From: Chara braunii
Lineage: Eukaryota > Streptophyta > Charophyceae > Charales > Characeae
DNA length: 21,635 nucleotides
Assembly: GCA_003427395.1 (NCBI GenBank)
Contig: BFEA01000516.1
Location: 1,107,573 to 1,129,207, forward strand
Direction of reading: 5' to 3'
Position 1 is the first letter of the stretch. Each line of letters opens with the position of its first letter. This document shows, piece by piece, positions 1 through 8,463 of this stretch. Under the pieces are notes generated by a model, which did no database searches, was not told where the DNA came from, and saw nothing but the letters and a program-made list of their open reading frames with translations. The position numbers were made by a program, and so were the translations under genes.

Positions 1-48
<48 letters not shown>
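1..48. repeat. (AG)24 microsatellite
   Basis: Perfect AG dinucleotide repeat that starts at the window edge, so its true length is unknown. It passes into a pyrimidine-rich stretch at 49-60. Confidence 0.97.
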
Positions 49-53
<5 letters not shown>

Positions 54-1212
54 CTTCCTCTTCTCAGTCCACCATCTTCCCCTCACCGTCTCGCTACCTG
101 ACTTCACTGCATCAGCAGAGAGAGAGGGCTAATGACATTTGGGTCCAGACTCGACATTGGGCTTCAAACATTTGACGAGGGATTATCTGGGACTTGTGCC
201 GAAGACTTGATGTTGACGACATTCCTATCTCCCCCCTCTCTTCTTCGCCTGATCCCCTCCTCTTCGTCTGTGTATGGTCTGGACCTGGCGCATTCTTCCT
301 GTGTAGTGCCAGGCCCCCTTCACACCTTGTGATGAGGATGATGTATGCTTGGTCTGCATTGAGACATCGATTGGGCTAGTCATTGGTATTCTAGCATTCC
401 GCTACGCTAACTTGTGCTCCGTGAGAGAGGTCAGTCCCGGTCAGGTCAGGACTTATATCGAAGTCTTCCTCTGCGTTGTGTGGAAACCCGGGGAGGGGCC
501 GCCTACAGTTCGCTGAAGCCAAGGGCTACGGCGCCTGTCACTCGCCGCGCCCGCTTCCGAGGTCCTCAGCGACCAGCAGGGTAAGTTGGTTTGTTCTGCC
601 CGTCACGCTCCCTACTCACGGGAGATCTTTATACCGTCAGTTGAGTTTTCCCCTTTTCCTTTGCAAGCTCAAAATAGTAATCCAAACTGTTCAAGCGCAC
701 TTTGTCTTTCGCTCGCGTGTTTAACAGTCAGAGCAAAATAATAGCCAATCAATCATTGGGGCAACTCAGGGGTGATCCAGCAGTCCAGCCTCAATAGTAA
801 CTTAGCAAGTAGATGAGCCTGTTCTTCCTCACTGTCGCAGCAAGCCAATCAGGTGGCTCGAGTTAGAATGTATCTTTTCGCAATTAACGAATCTGATATG
901 TGGGACCATTCCAGGGTCTTATTAGAAGACTGGGTTAAAGTATATCACTTTGCAATTAAGAGCCCAGATTCCTCGGACCATTTCAGTGAGTCAATCTGAG
1001 ACACAGTATGGAGCCTGCCGCTTGCCGATTGATGGGCTCGGCTTCCCTCTCTTTAAATCATAAGGACACTCACATTTGTTGCGGTTACTTCCCGTTGACT
1101 TGGGTTGAGCAATAGTGCCAATGGCGCAGTTTCGTTTCAACAGGCTGTCTTGAGCATCCGCGCCTTGTCGGCGCAGTCACATAATTGATAAGATAAATAA
1201 AGAGATCGAGAG
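49..1212. other. Non-coding stretch, no supported gene
   Basis: About 1.1 kb with only short open frames (longest about 80 codons) and no recognisable protein motif on either strand. It contains one copy of a 103-bp direct repeat (478-580), followed at once by a sequence resembling a fungal 5' splice donor (GGTAAGT near 580-586). Without a matching exon this cannot be called an intron boundary. Short AGCCAATCA and GGCTC words at 740-865 resemble the degenerate repeats found further right. Confidence 0.6.
478..580 (+). repeat. 103-bp direct repeat, copy 1
   Basis: Same orientation and same 103-bp span as 6744-6846, with roughly 80% identity by eye and only about one compensating indel. Shared blocks include GGAAACCCGGGGAGGGG, TACAGTTC, GCCAAGGGC, TGTCACTC and CGCGCCCGCT. 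Similarity drops sharply on both sides. The two copies are 6.27 kb apart and bracket the minus-strand module and gag/RT mosaic. They could be remnants of terminal repeats of an old element, or an unrelated dispersed repeat. Confidence 0.85.
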
Positions 1213-1229
1213 GAAAATAAATAAATAAG

Positions 1230-1260
<31 letters not shown>

Positions 1261-1269
1261 GTAAATAAG
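1213..1269. repeat. (AAAT)n microsatellite
   Basis: Nearly perfect AAAT/TAAA tetranucleotide repeat with two G interruptions. Read on the minus strand it gives an artefactual Leu-Ile-Tyr-Phe open frame, which is not a gene. Confidence 0.95.
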
Positions 1270-1408
1270 AGATGGGACACTGGGTTTCACAATCCCTCGT
1301 TTCCTCAAGCGGAACTCTCAATCACCTTTGCTCCAGGCACGCCCCACCCCAAGCAGCGCGATCACTCTGCCAGCACACTCCTTCTTTCTCACTTCTCCTC
1401 GGTCCGTG

Positions 1409-1463
1409 CTCTTTCTCTCTCTTACTCTCTCTCTCTCCCTCTCTTTCTCTTTCTCCCCCCCCC
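1409..1463. repeat. Pyrimidine (CT)n tract
   Basis: Almost uninterrupted C/T run ending in a C9 homopolymer. The plus-strand frames through it encode Ser/Leu/Pro low complexity and are not credible genes. Confidence 0.9.
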
Positions 1464-1611
1464 GCTTGGACATCTGGCTGGTTTCTGGTCAGACCGCTCC
1501 GTCATCTGATCAGGTATGTGGCTGTTCAGTGTGCCTGCCTATTAATCAATGCCCCCTTCTTGAGTAATCCCATGTATTTCCGGGATCCAACATCTTTTCC
1601 ACGGCCCAGTG

Positions 1612-2355
1612 CTTAGCGAGCTAGCAACTGATCTGTGGGCTTAATGTACAGCGAGCGAGCAACTGATTAGCGGCTCTATTCTCGAGTTATCCCCTGTCCT
1701 TCAATGAGCCTAAGGCTAATTAGCGGCTCAATACTTAGTGAGCCAACGTCGAATCAGCGACTCAGATATGGTGTTCATCAGCGTTCCACCTCTGTTGGAC
1801 AGGAGTTACAGTCAGCTTTGACATTTACCGCAGATTGATTTCAACGTACCTGATCACGGTCGCTTAGTGGTGAGATCCCTCACTAAAGAGCCGAATCTCA
1901 GCGCATCTCAAGACAAGAGACCTGATTTTGCCGAACTGGTAAAAGTGGCTGTTGCTTTCTCTCGCAAGGTTGCTGGTTCCATTAGCGGGTTGGCACTCTA
2001 CTGCAGGTGAAAGTGGCTGTTGCCACTCTCATCAATGGTCTCTACTGATTGCGGCTTCTCTCTGTACCAGCGGTCGTCTACAGCGCCGGTGGAGGGCTCT
2101 TTTCATCAGTAGCAGTGGCTGTTCACCTACCAGTATCAATGATGATCTCCATCTTAGGCAGTAGTGGCTGCTCTCTCCGCCGGCGACAGCGACTTCTGCG
2201 GGAGCCGTGGCAATGAAGATCTCTGATTCACTCGGTAATGGCCGTTCCCGAAGCCAACAGCAGCGGCTCTTGATCAGCCGTGACGATGATAATCTCTCGT
2301 TTTTTATGGTAATGGCCCTCTTTCCAGCCAGACGCAGCGGCTCTTAATCAGCCAT
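1612..2355 (+). repeat. Degenerate minisatellite-like zone with GCGGCTC / GTGGCTG motifs
   Basis: Repeated words recur at irregular spacing. AGCGAGC(T/G)AGCAACTGAT occurs at 1615 and 1650, ATTAGCGGCTC at 1666 and 1719, and AGTGGCTG at about 1944, 2012, 2114 and 2164. The last two units are clearest: GGTAATGGCC at 2234 and 2308, and AGCGGCTCTTRATCAGCC at 2262 and 2336, both with a 74-bp period. Units range from 50 to 74 bp. No protein-coding signal is seen. It looks like an eroded tandem array or part of an old non-coding repeat. Confidence 0.7.
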
Positions 2356-2503
2356 TCCTCTCACTTGGCCGAAACCTGAATGGGGCGTTGGAGTGAGGCG
2401 CGGTACACCAGGCACGCCCCTCACTCCTACCCCGATCCAATTCTCTCCCATCTGTGTACAGACATTCATGTTTCTCCCTCCCGTTTCAAGCAGCGCCCAC
2501 CTG
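2356..2503. other. Short unannotated spacer
   Basis: Contains GGTACACCAGGCACGCCC near 2401-2418, a relative of the GC-rich motif family found again at 2504, 2574 and 8834. Nothing else is recognised. Confidence 0.5.
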
Positions 2504-2690
2504 GTGGACTGCGTAGACCTAGCGCGCTTCCTCCGTGCCCCCTCCGAACAGCTCGTCTCAGTCCACCTTCCATGTGGACTGCGTAGACCTAGCGCGCTTC
2601 CTCCATGCCCCCTCCAAATCTGTTCCCCGGGGCAACTATTCGCCCGTCGTGCATGCCATGCCCCCTCCAAATCTGTTCCCCGGGGCAACT
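2504..2690 (+). repeat. GC-rich composite tandem repeat abutting the RT fragment
   Basis: Two nested duplications. Unit A (42 bp, beginning GTGGACTGCGTA) occurs at 2504-2545 and 2574-2615. Unit B (34 bp, ending CCCCGGGGCAACT) occurs at 2604-2637 and 2657-2690 and is essentially identical between copies. The second B unit ends at the base where similarity to the retrotransposon RT begins, sharing the word AACT. The tandem duplication therefore probably arose at the element's breakpoint. Open frames through it on both strands are shadows. Confidence 0.88.
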
Positions 2691-3530
2691 TTCCCTGGTC
2701 TGCTCGACGACCGCTCGAATCGCATATAAACCCTAGAATCTTAATTCTCGATACAACCCATCGACTCTTCGTCTCGCTAACCGTTAAGTTAGCTTCATCT
2801 AGCTGTTTCGAGAACCGCATAGATATTCGTTAGATGCTGCTCTACAAATCTCCTGAAACCGGGGGTACAGACCGTTTTATTGGAAAGTCGTCTAGAAAGA
2901 CTTCAACTTTATCTGGAATAAAATCTTTCAAAACAACCACCATGGCTCTCTGAAAGACTGCTACCCCATTGGTCCATCCAGTAGGTACGACCATCATCTG
3001 CACTGATCCGAGTGGCGTGTGCATGGCAGTGAGATGCCTATCTCTAGGATATAGTGGTATTTGATCGTATCCTGAAAATAAATCACAGACGGAATAAATA
3101 GACCTGTCTGCCGCTCCTTCCGCTAATAAATCAGCGTGCGGTATGGAGCCCACATCCCAAATCNTAACGNCATTAACCTTCTGAAGATNCTGGATCCAAC
3201 GGATCTTNCCATTAGGCTTCCGTAGGAAGAACNATCTGTTCGCATAAGCACTATCCGATNGCTCCGCTACGTNTGACGCCATCTTCTCTTTGAGAAAGAC
3301 GATCACTTTTTCCTTCTCTTTCTGAGCAAACTTCCACCCTGCATCATTCCATGGAGTATGCGGAATCGTGTAGATCCTAGCAGGCTTAGCATACCTAGGA
3401 TCAATTCTCCCTTCTTCCGCGTCACTGAAGGCTATAGCCTTGTCGCAGGTCTTAAGAACTTCTAGCACGCGTTCCTTCTCTTGTTATGTCAAATTCCCAT
3501 CTCCTATATCCATCTCTGGTATCCTGTCTC
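2687..3530 (-). pseudogene. Ty3/gypsy reverse transcriptase fragment (third, older copy)
   Basis: Decayed RT domain of an LTR retrotransposon. On the minus strand it covers the N-terminal RT linker (VLKTCDKAIAF, IPHTPWNDAG), the fingers (FFLRKPN), the first catalytic Asp (CDLFSGYD), GWTNGVAVFQR, the FLDD box with both catalytic Asp present, and LGFICDSSGRRAD. The frame breaks just after DFPIK near 2842, where a short deletion shifts it. There is also an in-frame TAA near the upstream end (after GNLT). Gag, protease, RNase H and integrase are missing. Compared with the two copies at 9.5-21.6 kb it is about 85% identical over 200 hand-aligned bases, so it is the older insertion. It keeps TGG (Trp) at a position where both other copies carry TGA. 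Seven isolated N calls lie between 3164 and 3273. Similarity to the other copies stops near 2687 and near 3525, so both ends are breakpoints rather than LTR borders. Confidence 0.93.
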
Positions 3531-3790
3531 GAATTATCTTTAAGCGCACTCTTCCTTTAACGCAGATGATCATCTCATATACCATCCAGCTCTGCACTGT
3601 CAACTCCCTCAATGCTCCTAGTCTCTGCTCCCGTATGACGTCTTCTGCAAGTTCTTTGAACTCGTTGTCCGACAGTTCTTCTTCAATAGTCACTCTCAAG
3701 AGAATCTGCAGAGTTTCGTCGTCACACGCTGACTGCCTCGAGACTACTCTAACATAAGGAAGGCGTCGCAAAGTGAGGCGGCTCGTCTCA
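3530..3790 (-). pseudogene. Module M5: alpha/beta repeat module, fused in frame to RT-derived residues
   Basis: About 80 codons forming a predicted strand-helix-strand unit: strand near TLQILLRVTIEEE, acidic helix near FKELAEDVIREQ, strand pair near YEMIICVKGRVRLKI. It resembles module M4 at 3938-4219 (shared SRQ, LLR, IRE..R.G.L and YE followed by hydrophobics; about 25-30% identity by eye). The reading frame 3484-3921 is continuous through the gag-like segment, this module and a few RT-derived residues (EMDIGDGNLT) before a stop, so three different origins sit in one open frame. Function unknown; I do not recognise the family. Confidence 0.55.
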
Positions 3791-3958
3791 CCTCCTCGAG
3801 TGGCTACTCGGGGATTCCTATCGCTCACACTCCTCCAGGAGTCGGACCCCCTACGATCCCACCGGAGCGAATACAAAGCTCGAGGCCTATATCGATATAG
3901 TTGCCGCTCGCGTTCTGTCATGGCAAGGTAAATCGACTCATACCGTACTCCTAGCTTC
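3790..3958 (-). pseudogene. Gag-like segment of a Ty3/gypsy relative
   Basis: The minus-strand translation contains YSLRWDRRGSDSWRSV and SDRNPR. These match YSLRWDCRNTDPWRSV and EDRNPR in the gag of the left element copy (about 15825-15890), and DNA similarity continues weakly to about 3955. Identity here is only about 65-70%, lower than the 85% of the neighbouring RT fragment, so the two pieces may come from different elements. The segment lies between modules M4 and M5. The frame is open upstream to about 3955, where it meets the M4 frame with a frameshift. Whether the retrotransposon captured the modules, or the gag piece was inserted into a module gene, cannot be settled here. Confidence 0.7.
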
Positions 3959-4219
3959 CGCTACCGTCTCGTCAAAGAACAACTCTGCGCGTAAATACCC
4001 GACGGACCATACCATCACCTCATACGTTATCTTAGTTTGGAAGGTTACGCATTCGAGAACTCCTGGTCTGTACTCTCGAATAAATTCCCTGGCTTGTAGA
4101 AAACTCTCCTGCTCCGTTAGGCTGTCGTTTATGTGCGCTCTGAGTAGGACGGTAATTGTGAAACCCTCGTTCACTAATTGCCTGCTCACATTAATACCCG
4201 TAGTCGTTCGACCTGGCAT
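3938..4219 (-). pseudogene. Module M4: unrecognised alpha/beta repeat module
   Basis: About 93 codons. Predicted strand FTITVLLRAHI, charged helix around QESFLQAREFIREYR, then YEVMVWSVGYLRAEL. It is homologous by pattern to M5 and to the second half of M3. There is no ATG: the frame enters from an upstream stop, and its first start-like codon is not convincing. It ends at TGA near 3938, next to the gag-like frame. No catalytic motif, signal peptide or membrane segment is visible. The protein is unknown, and it is called a pseudogene fragment because neighbouring modules lie in other frames. Confidence 0.5.
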
Positions 4220-4280
4220 CCCTTCTGCTAACTATGCACAAACAAGTATCTCAAGTCCTCCATCCCGACGTACTTGTCCT

Positions 4281-5009
4281 CTACGCGCCTACGACCAGCT
4301 CCGCAAGTCTCAAACAATCCACCCAGCAGGTAGCGTTGATCAAGTCCCCCCATGTCTCCTCATCAGGGGGTCCCAACCCTACGCAAACATCATAGTATGC
4401 CTCTCGGAATCGAGGCGCCAGTCCCAACCAAAGCGCCTGCAGCGTGTGGTTTACCGCTCTCGCTAAGCAGTCTACACTCTTGTACGTTTGTTCTATGACA
4501 AACGTAGGTAGGACCATCCGCCAGCTCTCTACCGGATGGTAGATCAAGTGAGGAGGACCGATCACGACTCGGGTGGCGAAAGGTCTGTCTCTCGCAATGC
4601 ACGATAGTCTCCGTCTCACTATCGCCTCTGCTAAAACCTCATATCTCCACCAGGCTCTACTAACACCCGCAAGTGTTAGTCCTATCTCTATATCACGTGC
4701 CTCATCAAACACAAGATGTCCTATCCCCTCCAATCGTCGGGGAAATTCGAATCCTCTATCCTCTGTAACCACCGTCCACAAGAGCACTCCTTTCGCTAAC
4801 CAAGTACCGAAGTGATATATCGGTACACTCACTCTCTCCTCCAGGCGCACCGAAAGTGGCACATCGTAACCCACTTCTGTCTCTCTCGGCCCTACCAATT
4901 GCCTCGATCTATACGATTCCGATTCTCGTGTCAAAACATACGCTAACCATACGTCCGCATCACTCCTCATCACTCCATCCACCTCTATTTCTCTATCCTT
5001 GCAGCTCAC
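4281..5009 (-). pseudogene. Module M3: 240-residue unrecognised double module
   Basis: Longest clean frame of the module region. It opens with a segment ADVWLAYVLTRESES that parallels PDVHLWAYVIETFES in M2. A first strand-helix-strand unit follows (VPLSVRLEERVS, then WLAKGVLLWTVVTEDRG, then RDIEIGLTLAG). A second unit has LPTFVIEQ, CLARAVNHTLQALW and AYYDVCVGLG. It ends with EETWGDLINATCWVD and LRLAELVV, matching the C-terminal pattern of M1 and M2. The first start-like codon is GTG, so no true eukaryotic start is present. The sequence just upstream continues from M2 through two stops with an acidic EDEDVDMAD stretch. No database family is recognised. The pattern suggests tandem duplication of an ancestral module, later degraded. 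Confidence 0.5.
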
Positions 5010-5079
5010 TCATACTCATCAGCCTGCGCTAATCCCTCACGGTGTCTGCCATATCCACATCTTCGTCCTCATCTACCCC

Positions 5080-5985
5080 TCATCCCCAAGGGATAGCCTC
5101 CTGTCCCTCGGCCTGGGGAAAATGTCCCCAGCCGTCCTCCAGCTGCGCTACTCCGCCTACCTGCTCCTCGCGATCAGCCAAAGCCAGATCTCCCCAGGCC
5201 TGACCCTGATCGCCCCAAGGCTCTATATCGTCGACGACCTCCCACTCTCTATCTTCGGCGTACCACCCAAGGTCCTCCCTCTCTGGGTATATCCGTCGAT
5301 AGTGCTCCTCAATCTCCCAGATCGAAATGAGCGGGGCAGGCCTCTCCTCAGGTGTCTCACTCAGGAGCACGCCTAGGCCTTCCAGATAATCCACCGGTCT
5401 TTGGGCCTCTCTCTCCAAGGCTAACCAGAACTCCAGTGGCTGATACGGATAGGACTCTGGGTCTCACGACGGTGCTAAGGCCCGTATGAACTCCACAAGT
5501 TGGAGCCCCCTCTCTTTGACAAAGGGCCCTGCTATGAACTGAGCGTAATTGATCCGATCCCTGTCTGCTAGTCCTCTCCTCAATCTATCCAACTCGAGGC
5601 TAGCATGATAAGTCTCGGAAATACGAGTCAGACCCCAAAGGTCCTCTGACACAAACGTCGAAATCCTCACTCGTAATCGCACACCGAGAAAAGGGAAGGT
5701 TCCACCGATCCGAAGGGTCCTACTCACCTCCCTGACTGGCCCGTATAAGCTCTCAGCCTCCCTGCGAGCGCTCTCTACAGCCTCTGACAAGACGGTCCTC
5801 GCTATCTGCTCACCTCGCCAGTGATCATGAACCAACCCCTCACAATGGACCGCCACCTGTACCTCGCGTGAGTAGTAAATGTATCCTATGGCCTCCACTC
5901 TCGTCGTCCCAGACACTCGCCACTGCCGGTCGTCTGACTCGAACGTCTCAATCACATAAGCCCACAAATGTACGTCCGGCCCCAA
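5080..5985 (-). pseudogene. Module M2 with in-frame TGA and acidic Trp-rich tail
   Basis: The reading frame runs 5985 to 5080 with a single TGA at 5464-5466. Upstream part: DVHLWAYVIETFES, YIYYS, strand VQVAVHCEGLVH, long Ala/Arg/Glu helix (QIARTVLSEAVESARREAES), strand LGVRLRVRISTFV, then INYAQFIAGPF and LQLVEFIRAL. Downstream of the stop, in the same frame, it continues as an acidic Trp/Glu/Asp-rich segment (EEHYRRIYPERED, WEVVDDIEPWG) that parallels the acidic tail of M1. The frame stays open some way upstream of 5985 without an ATG. One stop in an otherwise open 300-codon frame suggests recent decay, or an intron not seen. Function unknown. No catalytic residues, signal peptide or membrane helices are visible. 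Confidence 0.5.
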
Positions 5986-6197
5986 CAGAGTCGAACTCCA
6001 GACCCTCGCCCATCTACACTCCTGGCTGGCACGTCGAACTCTAGTACGCTGGGCGCCACAATCTCAGGGGACCTAGGCCACCTAGCACTGCCGATCTGGA
6101 GTTCGACCCTATCCGTCCGCTCTATCATCGGATCTCACTCTACTGCCAGCTGACACCAATCACTAAGCCTACTCAATCAGCGGCTCTAGCACGTCTC

Positions 6198-6720
6198 CTA
6201 GGTCCGGACGGCTACTCCTATCCTGGGAAAGTGAGCGTCGGTAACGTCAATCTCCTCCTCCGACTCAGTGCCCTCGCTCTTGGAGTCGACCCAGTCAGAC
6301 TCCCAAGCCTCCTCGTCATCGTCTCTGTGCCACCCCTCGACGTCAAACTCGTCCTCCACGCGATATGGACGAAGTCCGATCGCCTGATAGTAGCGTGTCA
6401 ACTGATACTCGCGGATCAAGGGTCCTCTCGGGGCCTCGCTCCACAGACTCTCCCAATCCTTCGAAAAGAGTCTCCCTATACAGGTGATGTACTCCGGCCC
6501 TGTCCGGAGCTCACGATCCAGCCAGCTCCAAACGTATGAGGATGGCGGTACCCCTCTCTGCAGTCGTCTCCCAATGAGTTGTTCAGCTCTATCAGCTGAA
6601 CCCTCTCGTCACCCCAACGGAGGCCCCCTGTCGCGAGGGAGTAGTATATGTAATATTTGTCCAAACTACTCCTAGTGAATGTCTCAAGCTCTCTATATGC
6701 GAGGTACGTCTCCACTATAC
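6198..6720 (-). pseudogene. Module M1, frameshifted, with acidic tail
   Basis: Most upstream module on the minus strand. In one frame (to about 6476) it shows VETYLAYRELETF and YYIYYSLATGG, resembling the opening of M2 (ETFES and YIYYS). A second frame, read from about 6530 to 6198, carries WLDRELRTGPEYITCIGRLF, IREYQLTRYYQAIG and the acidic run DEFDVEGWHRDDDEEAWESD, matching the end of M2. The two frames overlap and represent one ancestral frame broken by an indel. At its 5' side the frame runs into the 103-bp direct repeat, so residues upstream of about 6744 are repeat-derived and not part of the module. Confidence 0.45.
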
Positions 6721-6743
6721 CTCCTACACCTCCGAAGACCGAT

Positions 6744-6846
6744 GTGAGGAAACCCGGGGAGGGGTGCTTACAGTTCACCGAGGCCAAGGGCAACGACGTC
6801 TGTCACTCATCGCGCCCGCTCATTTAGTCCTCGGCAACCAGCAGCG
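6744..6846 (+). repeat. 103-bp direct repeat, copy 2
   Basis: Partner of 478-580 in the same orientation. It starts GTGAGGAAACCCGGGGAGGGG and ends AACCAGCAGCG. The GGTAAGT donor-like sequence that follows copy 1 is absent here (CGTGTCGG instead). It marks the upstream edge of the module array. Confidence 0.85.
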
Positions 6847-8383
6847 TGTCGGGGTTTGCACCGCCTACCAGACCCCCTAACTTTTCAGCGATCTAAGTTT
6901 CTCTCTTCAATAATGAATTCTCTTGAGACTTTCGACAAATCAGAGAGACCGTTTCAATTATCATCCAGGGATTTTCTGAGGATTCGCTCAAACCAGTGTG
7001 ATCAGAGATTCGACCAGACGTTTCAAGGAATCTTCCCTAAACATCTCAAGCAAGTGAAATTGTATGGTCAACTTTGGGCATGCAGTCACACAGCAGAGAT
7101 TTCTTTTTTTTTCCCGAAACAGCCAGAGCGTCATCACACTCAATCATCCCCAATTGTAACAAGCAGTCCAGTCTTCCCTGTCCCAGCTCGCTCTCTCACT
7201 CTCTGTATATTATCTCCCTCCCTGTTTGTTTCTGATCTCTCTGTTTGCTCTCTTCAGTACACTCTTTCTCTCTTTTCCAACACACTCGTATACGTTGATT
7301 CCATGACAAAATAATTAAGCAAAAATCATTCCGCAGATCAACGCATTACCACTCCCACGGTGCCTTAGTACTTGAATATCGAGTTACCATGGGCTGCAAA
7401 TACCGCAGTACCCGAAGCAATCCGATTGGGCTCGATCCCTAACAAGTACAACTTGATCATTTAACTCCTCCAGTTTTTGGAGAACCGCTACCAGCCGATT
7501 AAGAGCGAAGTATGTTAGATAAGGGCCGACTGATTATCTCTCAAGAGCTCGATATTGCCCTTTTATGACCAACTCGCGATCGACATACCTTGGCTGGATG
7601 GTTACTTCAGCTTAGCAGAATATGATAGCAGCCAATCATAAACGGCTCATGATACATATGGGTATTCCGCTAGCGTGCGCTCATACCAAAGCAAAAATGA
7701 GTGGGGAGTCCTAAGCGGCAACGACGCTTCAGATGCCCACACAGTTAAGTAGTAGATACGTCAAGAGAAAAATGCACTCCTGACTCTTACACTTGGGCTG
7801 ACTGTTTTTCTTAACACTCACCTGTCGCAAGATCAGCTTGCCTGTTAGATCTCACCCCTAGTTCGAAGATTACAACTGCAGCAGTCTTCTCTGTCACAGT
7901 TTATGACTCTGCCCGAGAGCCAGTAGCCACACGCAGTCATGGAGTAACACAGATGAACTAGTACCCCCGCTGGCTCTTGCAGCGTGGCTCACCTCTCTGA
8001 CCAGCGTCCTTGCTGAGGATGCTCCGATCTCTTTTTGTTACCGAACACCGGAATTCCGGTTGAGTCCCCNTAGTTAATTACTCGTTGACGAGCTCGATTC
8101 CCGATGGGATCCGTTGCGTTCCACTACTCTGTTCTTATTCGAACTTCACTCTGTACTGCCTCGCGCCATACATCCCACTCGACCCTCTCTCTGTCTCAAC
8201 ATCAGGCCGCAATGTAGCACTCGACGAGCACACCAGTCAGAATCCCCGTTCGAATGATTATCTCCACCCAACGAGCAGGCACAAAGTCAACCGTGAAAGA
8301 GGGGGCAGCGTATTGCTGGCGCGTCAGTCTGAGCTCTTCTCCAATGTATATGGCTGCAGTCTCACCCTCTCTCTCGCTCTCAA
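6847..8383. other. 1.5 kb without a supported gene
   Basis: The only sizeable frame is on the plus strand. From the ATG at 6913 it gives 133 codons ending at 7314, with no recognisable motif and a CT-rich Ser/Leu-rich second half, so I do not call it a gene. Short words such as AGCCGATTAAGAGCG near 7494 and AGCCAATCATAAACGGCTC near 7632 resemble the GCGGCTCTTRATCAGCC motif of 1612-2355, some of them in inverse orientation. There is one N at 8070. Confidence 0.55.
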
Positions 8384-8463
8384 AGCAGCCTCTCTCTTTC
8401 ACACACTCGTTGTCTGAGCAGCCTCTCTCTTTCTCACACTCGCTGTCTGAGCAGCCTCTCTCT
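8384..8463 (+). repeat. 33-bp tandem repeat, about 2.4 copies
   Basis: Units begin at 8384, 8417 and 8450 with AGCAGCCTCTCTCTT. As the period is a multiple of three, one plus-strand frame reads an 11-residue repeat (EQPLSFSHSLS). Nothing around it looks like a gene. It is a CT-rich minisatellite. Confidence 0.9.

Noticed and set aside
1272-1616. Plus-strand frames over the pyrimidine tract
   Set aside because: Ser/Leu/Pro low complexity produced by the CT repeat.
2344-2833. 150-residue frames on both strands across the GC-rich repeats
   Set aside because: They read through the tandem DNA repeat. The minus-strand frame is real only for its first part, which is RT sequence.
5975-6120. tRNA-like B-box words (GGAGTTCGACTC reverse-complemented near 5990, and GAGTTCGACC near 6104)
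   Set aside because: The flanking T-stem does not pair and no A box, anticodon arm or acceptor stem can be drawn on either strand. They lie just upstream of module M2 coding sequence.
6913-7314. 133-codon plus-strand open frame from an ATG
   Set aside because: No motif, a CT-rich Ser/Leu-rich second half, no support from context; a chance frame is at least as likely.
8384-8463. CRISPR-like array
   Set aside because: Contiguous 33-bp tandem units without unique spacers, in a eukaryotic context.
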